Program-made: the position numbers and the translations under genes
Assembly: GCA_027493615.1 (NCBI GenBank)
Contig: JAOSKK010000012.1
Span: forward strand, 558,001-622,000
Direction of reading: 5' to 3'
Length of the DNA: 64,000 bases
Source of the DNA: Verrucomicrobiota bacterium
GTDB taxonomy: Bacteria; Verrucomicrobiota; Verrucomicrobiia; Limisphaerales; J093
Notes under the pieces: model-generated
The model's input: the letters and a program-made list of their open reading frames with translations, nothing else
Told to the model about the DNA's origin: nothing
Database searches by the model: none
In this document: positions 21,107 through 31,211 of the stretch, piece after piece
Layout: each line of letters begins with the position of its first letter
Position numbering within the stretch: the stretch's first letter is position 1

Positions 21107-21645
21107 AGGGACCGGAATCGACGATCTTCAACACGGTGGCGCGCCTCGTGTTCTTCCTGGTCAACGTGTTTGCGCTGTATCTGCTGTTGCGCGGCCACAA
21201 CCTGCCGGGCGGCGGGTTCATCGCGGGGTTGGTGTCGGCCATCTCCCTCGTGTTGCTGAGCCTCGGACTGGGGGTCGAGGCGATGCATCGCATCCTGCGG
21301 TTCGACCCGGTGCGCGTGGCGGCGGTGGGGTTGGGGGTGGCGGTGCTGACGGGGCTCGCGCCGGGGCTGGTGGGGCGCCCGTTCCTCGAGCACTTCCAGG
21401 GACACTGGCGTGGGGTGCCGTGGCTGTATGAACTCCACGTGGGTACACCCTTGCTGTTCGATGTGGGGGTGTACCTGGTGGTGTTGGGGATCACCTGCAA
21501 GATGGTCTTCGTGTTTACCAAGTCCACGCAGGGCCTGCGCATCCTGGTGCAGGAGGAAGAGGCCCGCTACAGCTCGCCGGTCGAGCAACCCATCGAGACG
21601 GTGCCGGGGCGGGATGAAGGAAGGGAGGCGGCGCATGCAGATTGA
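21103..21645 (+). CDS. mrpB: Mrp Na+/H+ antiporter subunit B
   Basis: Small integral membrane subunit (180 residues). The signature is STIFNTVARLVFFLVNVFAL followed by RGHNLPGGGFIAGLV, typical of MnhB/MrpB. Four transmembrane helices are apparent, the last in TPLLFDVGVYLVVLG. A charged C-terminal tail (VQEEEARYSSPVEQP) faces the cytoplasm. It starts at ATG 21103 inside the end of mrpA and overlaps mrpC by 11 bases. The frame is intact. Confidence 0.93.
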   Translation: MKGPESTIFNTVARLVFFLVNVFALYLLLRGHNLPGGGFIAGLVSAISLVLLSLGLGVEAMHRILRFDPVRVAAVGLGVAVLTGLAPGLVGRPFLEHFQGHWRGVPWLYELHVGTPLLFDVGVYLVVLGITCKMVFVFTKSTQGLRILVQEEEARYSSPVEQPIETVPGRDEGREAAHAD

Positions 21646-22003
21646 GACGGCGCTGTTGATTGGCGCGCTGTTTGCCTGCGGCACATACCTCGTGCTGCAG
21701 ACGAGCTTCGTGAGGATCCTGTTCGGGTTCATCGTGCTGTCGAACGCGGCGAACCTGGTGTTGCTGAGCATGTCGGGGAATCCGAGTGGCAAGGCGGCCC
21801 CCATCGTGCCGCTGACCCCGGCCGGGGCGAACCCCGCCGCGCTGGTGGATCCGCTGCCCCAGGCGCTGATTCTCACGGCCATCGTCATCGGGTTTGGCGT
21901 CACAGCCTACCTCGTCCTGTTGCTCTACCGGTTGTTCCTGGACCAGCGGACGACGAACGCGGCGGAGCTGTACGCCGACCAAGACACCTCTGAGCACACC
22001 TGA
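21635..22003 (+). CDS. mrpC: Mrp Na+/H+ antiporter subunit C
   Basis: A NuoK homologue of 122 residues with three helices. Typical segments are FGFIVLSNAANLVLLS and DPLPQALILTAIVIGFGVTA. Start ATG 21635 lies inside the end of mrpB. It joins the membrane core of the antiporter. The C-terminal tail TNAAELYADQD is hydrophilic. The next gene starts 19 bases after the stop, the only gap in the operon. Confidence 0.93.
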   Translation: MQIETALLIGALFACGTYLVLQTSFVRILFGFIVLSNAANLVLLSMSGNPSGKAAPIVPLTPAGANPAALVDPLPQALILTAIVIGFGVTAYLVLLLYRLFLDQRTTNAAELYADQDTSEHT

Positions 22004-22022
22004 GCGCCCGTCGCGTCGACCT

Positions 22023-23530
22023 GTGAACACCGCCCTGCTTCCCGTGCTGCTGCCGTTGGTGACGGCGATTGCCTGCCTGTTGTGGGGCCGGCCGTCGGCC
22101 GCACGGCGCGTGTTCGTCGGGCTGTCAGCGGCTGCCCAACTGGGCTTGGCGGCGGTGTTGGTGGCGCGCACCTTCGCCGGGGAGACGCTGGTGCTGGCGG
22201 TGGGCAACTGGGTGGCGCCTTTCGGCATCGTGCTCGTGGTGGACCTGCTGGCGGCGGTGATGCTGGCGCTGTCGACCTTCACCGGTCTGATGGCCATACT
22301 CCACGGGTTTGCCGAACTGCCGGCGCGGGTGGAGCACCCGCTGCGGCTGCCGCTGGTGCAGTTCATCCTCGCGGGCATTCACCTGGCGTTCTGCACCGGC
22401 GACCTGTTCAACCTGTTCGTCGCGTTCGAGATCATGCTGATCGCGTCGTACGCCCTGCTAACCCTCGAGGCCGACGACTGGGACGTGAAGCAGGCGTTTC
22501 CGTACGTGATGGTGAACCTGGTCGGGAGCGTGCTGTTCCTCTGCGCGGCGGGGTTCACGTATGCCTTGTTCGGCACGCTGAACTTCGCAGACGTGGCCCA
22601 ACGGGCCGCGACGCTGGCCGGGGACTCGCGAGTGACGGTGCTGGCGTTGCTGTTGCTGGTGGTGTTTGGGATCAAGGCCGGGGTGTTCCCGCTGTACTAC
22701 TGGCTGCCGAACAGCTACCCGACGCTGCCAGCGCCGCTGGCCGGGTTCTACGCCGGCTTGCTCACCAAGGTGGGCGTGTATGTGCTGCTGCGGGTGTTTG
22801 GGACGGTGCTGCCGCACGACCTGACCGGGGTGCACACGTTGCTGGCGTGGCTGGCGGGGGCGACGATGGTGCTCGGCGTGCTGGGGCGCTGTCGCGCAAT
22901 TTCATCCGCGGCATTCTGTCCTACCACATCCTGAGCCAGATCGGGTTCATGGTGCTGGCCATCGGGCTGTTCACGCCGTTGTCGCTGGCCGCCTGCGTCT
23001 TCTACGTCATCCACCACATCGTGGTGAAATCGTCGCTCTTCCTCGTGGGCGGCGTGGCGGCGCTGCTGAACGGCACCGATCACCTGGACCGGATGGGGAA
23101 CCTGTGGCGGGTCACGCCCTGGGTGGGGGGCTTGTTCCTCGTGCAGGCGCTCTCGCTGGCCGGCCTGCCGCCCCTGAGCGGTTTTTGGGGCAAGTACGCG
23201 ATCTTCGTCGCTGGTCTCGAACAGGGGACGTACGTGCTGGTGGGGGCGGCCGTGGTGGCGAGTCTCCTGACCCTGGTCAGCATGTTGAAGATCTGGAACA
23301 GCGCGTTCTGGCTGGAAGCCGAGGGGCGCCCGGTCCGGGTACGCGACCGCCGCTGGGTGCGGCAGAGCGCCGTGGTGACGGTGATGGCGGCGGTGTCGCT
23401 GGGGATCGGGTTCGGGGCCGAGGGCGTGTTCCGGGTGGCGCAGGAGGCGGCCCGGCAGGCGTTGGATCAGCCGGGGTATGTGCGGGTGGTGACCGAATGG
23501 CCGGGCAAAGCCGCCGGCGCGCGACGATGA
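22023..23530 (+). CDS. mrpD: Mrp Na+/H+ antiporter subunit D
   Basis: NuoM/N-like antiporter subunit of about 502 residues with a GTG start at 22023 (VNTALLPVLLPLVTAI). The conserved helix with acidic residue is LFNLFVAFEIMLIASYALL. FGIKAGVFPLYYWLPNSYP and FYAGLLTKVGVYVLLRVFG are the channel-lining parts. Later segments are LSYHILSQIGFMVLAIG and HHIVVKSSLFLVGG. The frame changes in GGGGCGCTG near 22885, just before SRNFIRGILSYH. The stop overlaps mrpE as ATGA. Confidence 0.92.
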
Positions 23531-24003
23531 ATCCGCTGGCGCTCAACCTCCTCATCGCCACGCTCTGGCTGTTTCTGAGCTCGGGCCGGAGCACGATCGA
23601 TTTCTTTCTCGGGTTTGTGCTCGGCTTTGTGCTGCTGGCCGCGTTTCACGCCGTTCTGGGCCGCCGCGACTACGCGCGGCGCACGGCGGCCCTGGTGATG
23701 TTCGTGCTGCGGTTCATCCGGCAGTTCATCCTGGCGAATCTGAACGTGGCCGCCACGGTGGTGAGCCGCCGACCGGAGTCGCTGCAGCCGCATTTCTTCA
23801 CCTACGACGTGGCCGGGTTGCGGCTCGGCGAGATCCTGATCCTCAGCTACTGCATCACGCTGACGCCCGGGACGGCGACCGTACAGATCAGTGAAGACCA
23901 GCGGACGCTGGTGCTGCACGGGCTGGATGTCGAAGACGTGGACGCCCTGCGGCGGGAGCTGGACCGCACCTTGAAGGAACCGCTGCTGCGGGTGACGCGA
24001 TGA
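23527..24003 (+). CDS. mrpE: Mrp Na+/H+ antiporter subunit E
   Basis: 158-residue membrane subunit specific to Mrp antiporters. Two N-terminal helices (LNLLIATLWLFL, FFLGFVLGFVLLAAFH) precede the cytoplasmic domain with FIRQFILANLNVAATVV, SYCITLTPGTATVQIS and LVLHGLDVEDVD. Starts inside mrpD and overlaps mrpF by four bases. The frame is intact and the length is normal. Confidence 0.92.
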   Translation: MNPLALNLLIATLWLFLSSGRSTIDFFLGFVLGFVLLAAFHAVLGRRDYARRTAALVMFVLRFIRQFILANLNVAATVVSRRPESLQPHFFTYDVAGLRLGEILILSYCITLTPGTATVQISEDQRTLVLHGLDVEDVDALRRELDRTLKEPLLRVTR

Positions 24004-24358
24004 TCAACCTGGCCCTATTCTTTGGTTTTGGCGCGTTGATGCTGGCCGTGCTGCTCGGGTTGGTGCGGCTGGCCCGGGGCCCGACGGTGCTGGATCGGAT
24101 CCTGGCCTTCGATCTCATCGCCACCAGCGCGGTGGGGATGGTGGTGCTGCTGAGCGTAAAGTGGCAGACCGCCGTCTACCTCGAGTTGATCCTGATCTTC
24201 TCGCTCCTCGGATTTGTGGGGACGGTCGCCTTTGTGTTTCATCTGCACCAGACCCTCGAGGAACGACCGTCCCGCGACGCTCCCGGTGCGTCCGCCAGTC
24301 GGCCGCCGCCGTCCGGCTCCCCGTCGACCTCGTTTCCCCCTCGAGTCCCCGGCCATGA
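24000..24358 (+). CDS. mrpF: Mrp Na+/H+ antiporter subunit F
   Basis: Three-helix subunit starting at ATG 24000 (MINLALFFGFGALMLAVLLG). Diagnostic parts are ARGPTVLDRILAFDLIAT and LELILIFSLLGFVGTVAF. After FVFHLHQTLEERP the frame runs on for 235 non-coding codons, but a +1 shift near 24270-24290 gives a stop at 24356-24358. That stop overlaps the mrpG start as ATGA, like the other junctions of this operon. I therefore place the true end at 24358 (about 119 residues, slightly long for MrpF). Confidence 0.85.
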
Positions 24359-24714
24359 TGGAAGTACTGGTCAGCCTGTTGGTGGTCTTCGGCGTGGTCC
24401 TGATCGTGGTGGCCGCCATCGGGCTGCTGCGGTTGCCCGATGTGCTGTGCCGTGCGCACGCGGTGGCGAAGGCGGCGACGCTGGGGATCTTCTCGCTGCT
24501 GCTGGCGCTCTGGATTGCGCTCGGCCAGGAAGGCGTGGGGCTGAAGATCCTGCTGGCGATCTTCTTCCAAGTGACCACCATCCCGGTGGCGAGCCACCTG
24601 GTCAGCCTGCTCGCGCTGCAGAAGAACATTCCCCGCTGGCGGGAGCGGCCGGTGGACAGCCGCGAGCCCGCGCCACCGGCCGAGCCCCCGTCGCCACCGA
24701 CGGGAAGCCGGTAG
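24355..24714 (+). CDS. mrpG: Mrp Na+/H+ antiporter subunit G
   Basis: Last gene of the operon, 119 residues. Two adjacent ATGs (24355, 24358) are possible starts; the first overlaps the proposed mrpF stop. Family sequence: VVAAIGLLRLPDVLCRAHAV, then KAATLGIFSLLLALWI and FFQVTTIPVASHLVS. The C-terminus is a Pro-rich cytoplasmic tail. With A-F present, the antiporter is complete and should export Na+ and resist alkaline or saline stress. Confidence 0.92.
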   Translation: MMEVLVSLLVVFGVVLIVVAAIGLLRLPDVLCRAHAVAKAATLGIFSLLLALWIALGQEGVGLKILLAIFFQVTTIPVASHLVSLLALQKNIPRWRERPVDSREPAPPAEPPSPPTGSR

Positions 24715-24762
24715 GACGGGAGCGCAGAGCTCTGGAGGGTGGATCGCCTGATCCAGGGTCGA

Positions 24763-25098
24763 CTAACGGCGGGTGGCCAGGATGCCGAGCAGGAGACCGA
24801 ACCCAAACGCGATGCCCAGCGACTCGTAGGGGTGATCGCGGATCACGGTGTCAGCGCGTGTGCCGGCCGCGCGGGCGCTGGCCAGGGCCTGTTCCTGAAG
24901 CTCGTCGCAGGTCGAGCGGGCCCGGTCCAGGGCGGCGGTCAGGCGGGTGCGGGCTTCGCGGGCCTTCTCGCCGACGTCATCGGCCGTGGCCTTGAGCAGG
25001 GCTTCGGCATCGTGAGCCAGGGCCCGCAGGTCGGCGAGCACGCGTTCCCGGGCCATCCGGCTATGGGCGACTTCAAGGTTGGAGAAATTGGTTTCCAT
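24763..25098 (-). CDS. DUF883 (ElaB/YqjD-like) membrane-anchored helical protein
   Basis: From ATG 25098 (METNFSNLEVAHSRMARERV) the protein has 111 residues. A long amphipathic helix (about 15-85, LADLRALAHDAEALLKATAD onwards) is followed by IRDHPYESLGIAFGFGLLLG and a basic end (LATRR). That is the ElaB/YqjD/DUF883 layout: a cytoplasmic helical bundle anchored to the inner membrane by a C-terminal glycine-rich helix. E. coli relatives bind ribosomes in stationary phase; whether this one does is unknown. The longer frame to 25206 has no supporting start. Confidence 0.75.
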   Translation of the reverse strand: METNFSNLEVAHSRMARERVLADLRALAHDAEALLKATADDVGEKAREARTRLTAALDRARSTCDELQEQALASARAAGTRADTVIRDHPYESLGIAFGFGLLLGILATRR

Positions 25099-25231
25099 GG
25101 TGCTGATCCTTTCCACTTCCGAAAACACCTTGTCGTGTCGGGCCGTGTGCACCGCGTACTCCGCGGCCGGCCGGACGTGAACCACCGGAACGTAGCGGGC
25201 CCACACGCCTTCGGCAAGCGGGGTGGAGGAT

Positions 25232-25256
25232 GGACGCCAAGCGCCGCTTGGCGTCC
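25232..25256. terminator. Near-perfect 25-base palindrome after the sigma-factor operon
   Basis: Twelve-base arms (GGACGCCAAGCG and its complement) are separated by a single base. It begins 26 bases beyond the stop of the 25282-26810 gene on the minus strand and would end that transcript. No T-tract follows, so a protein-binding site is the alternative. Confidence 0.4.
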
Positions 25257-25281
25257 GACGAGGGGGCGGCCGCGGAGGGGA

Positions 25282-26810
25282 TCACTCGGCGGGGCCGCTC
25301 CGCCATACCCAGTCGCCCTCGACGGCATTGGGTTTGGCCCGGCCTTTCTTGTCCTGCGCCACCTGGGCGCCGTCGTCGGTGAGGTTCAAGCCCACCGAGT
25401 AGAGCAGGAACCGGTCGGGCGCCTCACGACGGTAGGGGTACGGCTCGCCGTTCACGGCGTCGTGCGGGATGGTGGTCAGGAAGCGGGGCGCCAGTTCGCG
25501 GAGTGCTGCGGGGAACTGGCCCTCGACCAGGCGGAAACGTTCGAGGGCGACGGCGAGGCGGGCGTGGTTGACGGTGGTCTGCGCGATGGCGGCGCGGTTA
25601 ACGGCAGGGCTCAGCGCCGGGAACAACAGGCGCGCGAGGACTTTGTAGGGCGACCAACCTTGCAGGTGTTCCTCCGCTTCCTTGGCCAGGCGCTCACCCA
25701 GGCGGATGTCCACCACGACCCGGTTCGTGTCGAGCACGGGCACCAGGAAGTCCTGGAACATCCGGGCGATGTAAACCTGGCCAAGTCGGATCCAACCGCT
25801 GGGCATCCGGCTGGGAGGCAGCCCGACCGGGGCTTCCGCGTCGCCCATGTCCATTGGGGCTTGCCGGGGCTTCCGCCGCCAGGAGTCCAGCATACCCAGG
25901 GAGTAGGCTCGTTCGAACCGGAGCGTCCGCGCCATGCCGGTGACGAAGTTGAACTTCGCCAGTTCGGTTTCGAACTGCGCGAGCTGTGGTTCGGTCCATT
26001 GATGCCGCGCCAGGCCTTCCCAGAGCGGCTGGATCGCGGTCTCGAGCATGGCAATCTCCACCAACGTCGCAATGAGCAGGGGTTCGGACTCGAAGGTCCG
26101 GGCCAACTGGAAGCAGGTTGTGATGTCGGCCGCGGCCGCCTCCGCCTGACCGTTCGCCAATTCGGCCAGCGCGCGGGTCGCGAAGGCCCGAGCAAAACTC
26201 CGCAGCGGCGCCAGGTGCGGCACCAGGGCCATCGCACCATCAACAGCGGGGATGCCGTAACGGGCGTGGGGTCGTCGCAAGGCAGCGCGGATTTCCTCGA
26301 GTTCGCCGGACTTCTTGCCCAGCAACCACAGCAGGTCGGACTGCGGCGTGCCAATCGGCGTGGCCTGAAGGGCCCGCAGATCGGCGTTCCGGGTGTTGGT
26401 CTCGCCGCGCAGTTCGGCCTGCATGGCCGCCAAGTCGGTGAATTGCGCCAGTCGCCAGGAGCTTAGCTGGACCCGCGAGGCCGGGTAGAGGCTGCTGAAC
26501 AGGGCCCCGACCTGGGCGACGGCATTGCTGTCCCGCGGCTCGTGGTAGGCGCGGTGCACAGGCTCGGGGACGAGGTCGGAGAGGGGCGCCAGCAGTGGCG
26601 TCTTGAAGAAGTTCTGATCGTCCGGCACCGGCGGGGGCGCCAGGTCCGACCAGTCGAGCGGCTCGCCCCGGGCGGCGAGTTCGGCTCGACAGGCTTCCCA
26701 GGCGCGTTTGCCACGGTAGTTCTCGAAGGCGATGGCCAGGCCGAGCAGGGTGCCCAGGGCCACCACCACGAACAGGAATCCCTGAGGAGCTTAAGCCACT
26801 TGATCTTCAT
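25282..26810 (-). CDS. Large membrane-anchored protein of a Verrucomicrobiota-type family, downstream of ECF sigma factor
   Basis: Function unknown. ATG 26810 (MKIKWLKLLR) leads by a one-base shift at the GGG near 26780 into a single helix, FVVVALGTLLGLAIAFENYR. The large domain behind it is predicted to be extracytoplasmic and mostly helical. The C-terminus (ALERFRLVEGQFPAALREL, then FLLYSVGLNLTDDGAQV) follows a pattern common in Verrucomicrobiota and Planctomycetota proteins, in which a pseudopilin-like periplasmic segment reports density or time of day-like values as text; I claim only the sequence pattern. It is third in a coupled set: its start lies inside the anti-sigma candidate, which overlaps the sigma factor. 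Confidence 0.6.
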
Positions 26811-27280
26811 AAAGTCGTATCCAGGTGGAGCCGGGGGCCGCGGGCAGCGAGGCCGGAAAATGCCGCTCCGGGCCACCCGGCGTCGATGTCGGTGAGGTTT
26901 CCAACCCGTCGTCCAAGCCGGCGGCGCGCGCTGCCCAAAGCGTCACCGAAGGGGCCGGCCACCGCACCGCGGCCAGCATCGGACCGTCCGCGATCGTGTT
27001 GAACATGGCGATCAGCCCCAGCCCACGCCCAGGGCACCCCACGCGACTGGATGCGGCCACAGCCAGTCCCGCAACCAGCCGAGCCAGGGCGCGACAGGGG
27101 CCGTTGGCTGAGGCGCGGGTGCCGGGCGGACCCGGGCATCGGGCGCAGGCGGGACGCCCGCACCACAAGCCATCCGAGCAGCGGCGGAACGAGCGGCGGC
27201 GAGGATGTCCTCCGCCATTCGCCCGGCACCGGGCGGAGGGGTTGACGCGGCAACCGCTGTTCAAAGTGGTCCGTGTTCAT
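26791..27280 (-). CDS. Small single-helix membrane protein, anti-sigma candidate, carrying a repeat in its coding sequence
   Basis: ATG 27280 overlaps the repaired sigma-factor stop (ATGA). Read through base shifts near 27210-27220 and about 27020, the product has a short cytoplasmic N-terminus (MNTDHFEQRLPRQPLRPVPG), a helix-rich stretch (MAEDILAAARSAAARM), a Pro-rich linker, one transmembrane segment (WGALGVGWGLIAMFNTI) and an extracytoplasmic tail ending IRLYEDQVA. That order fits an anti-sigma factor without a zinc finger. The linker ACGAGVPPAP is encoded by a copy of the family A palindrome (27142-27164), inserted in frame. Position and topology support the role; no family match is claimed. 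Confidence 0.5.
27142..27164. repeat. Family A repeat core embedded in the anti-sigma candidate gene
   Basis: GGCGCAGGCGGGACGCCCGC then ACC; the stem pair at the loop is G-C as at 54059. It encodes CGAGVPPAP on the minus strand. Confidence 0.65.
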
Positions 27281-27789
27281 TGGATCTCGTCGTAGAGGGG
27301 GACGCAGCCGCGCCCGCAGCTTGTCTAAGCCATAGCGGTAACGGCTGGCGGCGGTGTTGAGGGGATGTCAAGCAGGCCCGCAATGGCCTCGAAGGTCAGG
27401 CCTTCCCAGAGCTTGAGGTGAACCACGGCCCGCTGTTCCGCCGGCAGTTCGGCCAACGCGGCTTCGAGCTCAGACCGCAGGGCGGCGGTGTCGGGATCCG
27501 GCGACGCGGCGAAGAGATCGACCGGTTCGGCCGCGAACGCGTCGTGGTGACGTTGCCGGGCGTCGCGTCGCCTCGTGAGGTCCACGAACAGGTTGTGGGC
27601 CAGCCGGAGGAGGAAGGCGCGTTCGTCGCGGACGCCGTCGAGGATCTCCGGGCGTGACGCCAGGCGCACGAACACCTGCTGGAGGAGGTCGCGCGTGTCC
27701 GGCTCGCTGCGGGTCAGTTGCAGCAGAAACCCGAACAGCGCCGACGCGTGGGCGTCGTACAACCGCTCCAACTCAAGCGTTGCAGGCAT
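27277..27789 (-). CDS. ECF-type RNA polymerase sigma factor
   Basis: Sigma factor of about 170 residues starting at ATG 27789 (MPATLELERLYDAHASALFG). Region 2 includes FLLQLTRSEPDTRDLLQQVF and FLLRLAHNLFVDLTRRRDAR. Region 4 is ELPAEQRAVVHLKLWEGLTF then EAIAGLLDIP. The helix-turn-helix end continues in a shifted frame as NTAASRYRYGLDKLRARLRP (break near 27358). A second shift in the C run near 27298 restores LYDEIQ and a stop at 27277 overlapping the next ATG. Such factors redirect transcription after release from a membrane partner, here the neighbouring gene. Confidence 0.82.
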
Positions 27790-27952
27790 GCTCTGCCCGG
27801 TATGACGCGCGCCACGCCGCTGCTTGTCTACTGACATTCTGGCGATGGCGATGGCGGATGTTGACCAGGACATTCACGACCCGAAAAGGGGCTTGCCGGC
27901 CCGGAGCCGGGCGCGGCACTCTGCGGCCCGGTCACCCGCAATCGCATCGGCC

Positions 27953-30794
27953 ATGCACCTTCTTCAACTTCTTCCCGTCCTCACCAGCCTTGCCCTCGCC
28001 ATCCCGTCGGTGGCGGCCCCCGCCTCCGAGTCTTCGCGGGTGTGGTTCGAGCAACCCGCCACCCACTTCACGCGCTCGCTGCCGCTGGGCAACGGACGGC
28101 TCGGCGCAATGGTGTTCGGCGGTGTCGACGTCGAGCGCATCGTGCTCAACGAGTCCTCCATGTGGTCCGGTTCCCGCCAGGACGCCGACCGGCCCGACGC
28201 CCACCAGGCCCTGCCGGAGATCCGCCGTTTGCTGCTCGAGGGACGCAACGTCGAGGCCGAGGCGCTCGTCAACCGGCACTTCACCTGCCAGGGACCGGGC
28301 TCAGGCCACGGCAGCGGTGCCAATGTCCCCTTCGGCTGCTACCAAGTGCTGGGCAACCTCCATCTCCGCTTCGCCGGGGCCGCCACCCCGTTGCCCCCCA
28401 CTCCCCAGCAACCACCGCGCCTACACGGCGAGCGAGGAGATCGGGTTTTCAACCGATGCCAACCCGGAAACCAAGTGGTGCGTCATCCACGACGGCCGCC
28501 CCATCCAGTGGCAGGTCGAGGCGAGCCAACCCATGCCGCTCGCGCGCTATTCCTTCACGTCGGCCAACGACATGCCGGCGCGCGACCCTCGCACCTGGAA
28601 GCTCGAAGCATCCGCGGACGGCAAGAACTGGACCGTGCTCGACGAGCGCCAGGACCAACCCGCCTTCGCCGAGCGCCATCAGACACGGGAGTTCACCCTG
28701 GCGACCCCGGCCACGGCCCGGTACTTCCGCTTCACCTTCATGCCAAACCCGGGCGTCGAACACTTCCAAGTGGCCGAAATCGCCCTCGCCGGCGTCACCG
28801 TTTCCCCGCGGACACCCCGCCCGCCGTGACGAACTACCGGCGATCGCTCGACGTCGCCACCGCCACCGCCCAGGTCGAGTACGGGCGGAACGGCGTGCGT
28901 TTCCAGCGCCGGCATTTTGCCAGCGCTCCGGACCAGGTCTTCGTCTCCCACCTCACCGCCAGCCAACCCGGCGCCCTCTCCTTCAGCGTCGCGCTCGACC
29001 GCCCCGAGCGGTCCACCACCGTGGCCAGCAGCCCGAACGAACTGCTCATGACGGGAACCCTGAATGACGGTCGCGGCGGACAAGGAGTGAGTTACGCCGC
29101 CCGGCTCCGCGTCCTGGCGAAAGGCGGCCGGGTGACGGCCGAGGAGAATCGGCTGGTCATTGAGGCCGCGGACGACGTGCTGCTGCTGCTGACCGCGGCC
29201 ACGGATTACCGGGGCTTCGCCGGCCGTCAACTGGACGATCCCGTCGCCACCACCCGCACGGACCTCGACCGGGCTGCGTCGCGGGATCCGACCGCACTGC
29301 ACGCGGAGCACGTGCGCGATTACCAGGGCTGGTTCAATCGCGTGACGCTTGACCTCCCGACCACCCCCAACAGCGCCCTGCCCACCGATCGCCGCTTGAC
29401 CGGCTTCGCTCAGGGTGCCCCCGATCCGGCGCTGGCCAGGCTCTACTTCGATTTCGGTCGGTACCTCCTCATCAGCTCCTCGCGCCCCGGCGGCTTGCCC
29501 GCAAACCTGCAGGGTTTGTGGGCGGAGGAAATCCAGACCCCATGGAATGGCGACTGGCACCTCGACATCAACGTGCAAATGAACTACTGGCCGGCCGAGA
29601 TCGCGAACCTCTCCGAGCTCCACGAACCCCTCCACCAGCTCATCGCATCGCTGGTCGAACCGGGACGCAAGTCAGCCCGGGCCTACTACGACGCACGCGG
29701 CTGGGTGGCCCATGTCATCACCAACCCGTGGGGATTCACTTCCCCCGGTGAGGCCGCGTCCTGGGGCGCCACGGTCAGCGGCTCGGCCTGGCTGTGCCAG
29801 CATCTGTGGGAACACTATGCCTTCACGGGCGACCGCGCCTTCCTTGCCCGCGTCTACCCGGTCTTGAAAGAGTCCGCCCTCTTCTATCTGGACAACCTGA
29901 TCGAGGAACCCCGGCACGGCTGGCTGGTCACCGGCCCCTCGAACTCGCCGGAAAACGCTTTCCGCCTTCCCGACGGTCGCACCGCCCATGTCTGCCTCGG
30001 CCCCACCGTCGATATGCAGTTGCTCCGCGAGTTGTTTGGCAACGTCATCCAGGCCTCCACGCTCCTCGGCGTGGACGACGCCCTTCGCCAGGAGTTGAGC
30101 GCGAAACGCGCCCGCCTCGCCCCGAACCAGATCGGACCCGACGGCCGCCTCCAGGAGTGGCTCGAACCCTATCCCGAACCCGAGCCGCGCCACCGGCACA
30201 CGTCGCACCTGTACGGACTTTACCCCGGCTACGAGATCACCCCGCAGCACACACCCGACCTCGCCGAGGCCTGCCGGCGAACCCTCGAGGCCCGTGGCGA
30301 CCAGAGCACCGGTTGGGCCCTCGGCTGGCGTATGAATCTCTGGGCGCGGCTCGGCGACGGCGACCGCGCCCACCAGTTCCTGCGCCAACTCCTGCGCCCG
30401 GCCGACCGCGGCAACACCTATGACGGTCGTGGGGCCGGATCCTATCCCAACCTATTTTGCGCCCACCCGCCCTTCCAGATCGACGGCAACTTTGGCGGCT
30501 GCGCCGGCATTGCGGAGATGCTGCTGCAATCCCACGTGCCGGCCCCGCGGTCGGCCGATGCCGCGAGCGCCCCCTTCGAGCTCCATCTCCTGCCGGCGCT
30601 GCCTGCCGCCTGGCCGGAAGGCTCGTTACGCGGGTTGCGAACGCGCGGCGGTTTCACCGTGGATCTCGAATGGAAGGACGGTCGGGTCACCGGCTACCAG
30701 GTCACTGCCGCCACCCCCTCGGCCGGTCCGGGTGCGGGTCAACGGTGAGACCCGGACCCTCCAGGCCATGGCCCGCGGTGGTTCGGCGGACTGA
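27953..30794 (+). CDS. GH95 alpha-L-fucosidase with inserted discoidin-like domain
   Basis: Inverting exo-alpha-1,2-fucosidase family. Signal peptide [20 protein letters not shown] at ATG 27953, then the GH95 N-terminus ([22 protein letters not shown] sequence, LNESSMWSG). Between residues about 150 and 290 a discoidin (F5/8C)-like domain is inserted ([46 protein letters not shown]). The catalytic part has [35 protein letters not shown] and [11 protein letters not shown]; the Asp of IDGN is the expected base activator. Three base shifts: about 28400 and 28820, bracketing the insert, and about 30720, after which [16 protein letters not shown] ends the protein at 30794. It fits host- or algal-type fucosylated glycans together with the hexosaminidase and sialidase. 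Confidence 0.88.
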
Positions 30795-31078
30795 ATGGTT
30801 CGGCACTCGGTTCGTCGTGTACCTGAGTGATGCTCGGTGTGTTTGAAACCGAGTCCGTAGCAATACCAACGCGTGACGCGCAGTGCAGAATACCGATCGG
30901 CTTCTGGATGCATCGACGCGCGCGCACCCGCCTGCCACGGCAACACAAACCGGGAGCTGATCCGGATCCACATTCCCGTGCCATCGTCTGCCTCAACGAT
31001 TTCACGACCGATGGTAGCTCCCAGGCCAAGCAGCAAGAGCAGCAGAGAAACTCCGAGCTGGGTTCGCCGTTTGCTCAT
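30626..31078 (-). CDS. Possible small exported protein, unassigned
   Basis: ATG 31078 opens [20 protein letters not shown], a convincing signal peptide or membrane anchor, 134 bases downstream of ruvB on the same strand. A further 50 or so residues ([18 protein letters not shown], then [13 protein letters not shown]) are plausible and lie in a less GC-rich patch. Beyond about 30800 the frame is antisense to the GH95 end and is probably not coding, so the true stop is likely near 30800 and may be hidden by a shift. No family recognised. The rest of 30795-31211 shows nothing else. Confidence 0.3.
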   Translation of the reverse strand: MSKRRTQLGVSLLLLLLGLGATIGREIVEADDGTGMWIRISSRFVLPWQAGARASMHPEADRYSALRVTRWYCYGLGFKHTEHHSGTRRTECRTIQSAEPPRAMAWRVRVSPLTRTRTGRGGGGSDLVAGDPTVLPFEIHGETAARSQPA

Positions 31079-31211
31079 GAACTTCATTTCGCCGAACGCC
31101 ACAGGTGCGCAACCGCCGCCGCGAACGCGGGTCGGGCGGAGAAGCGAGACCGGAAACGCCCGATGCGTACCCACATGTTCTTGTCCGTCTGTCCCTTTTG
31201 CGTCGCGCGCT

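Noticed and set aside
24739..26466. A 575-codon open frame on the + strand
   Set aside because: Antisense to the DUF883 and anchored-protein genes; low-complexity translation without membrane or catalytic patterns.
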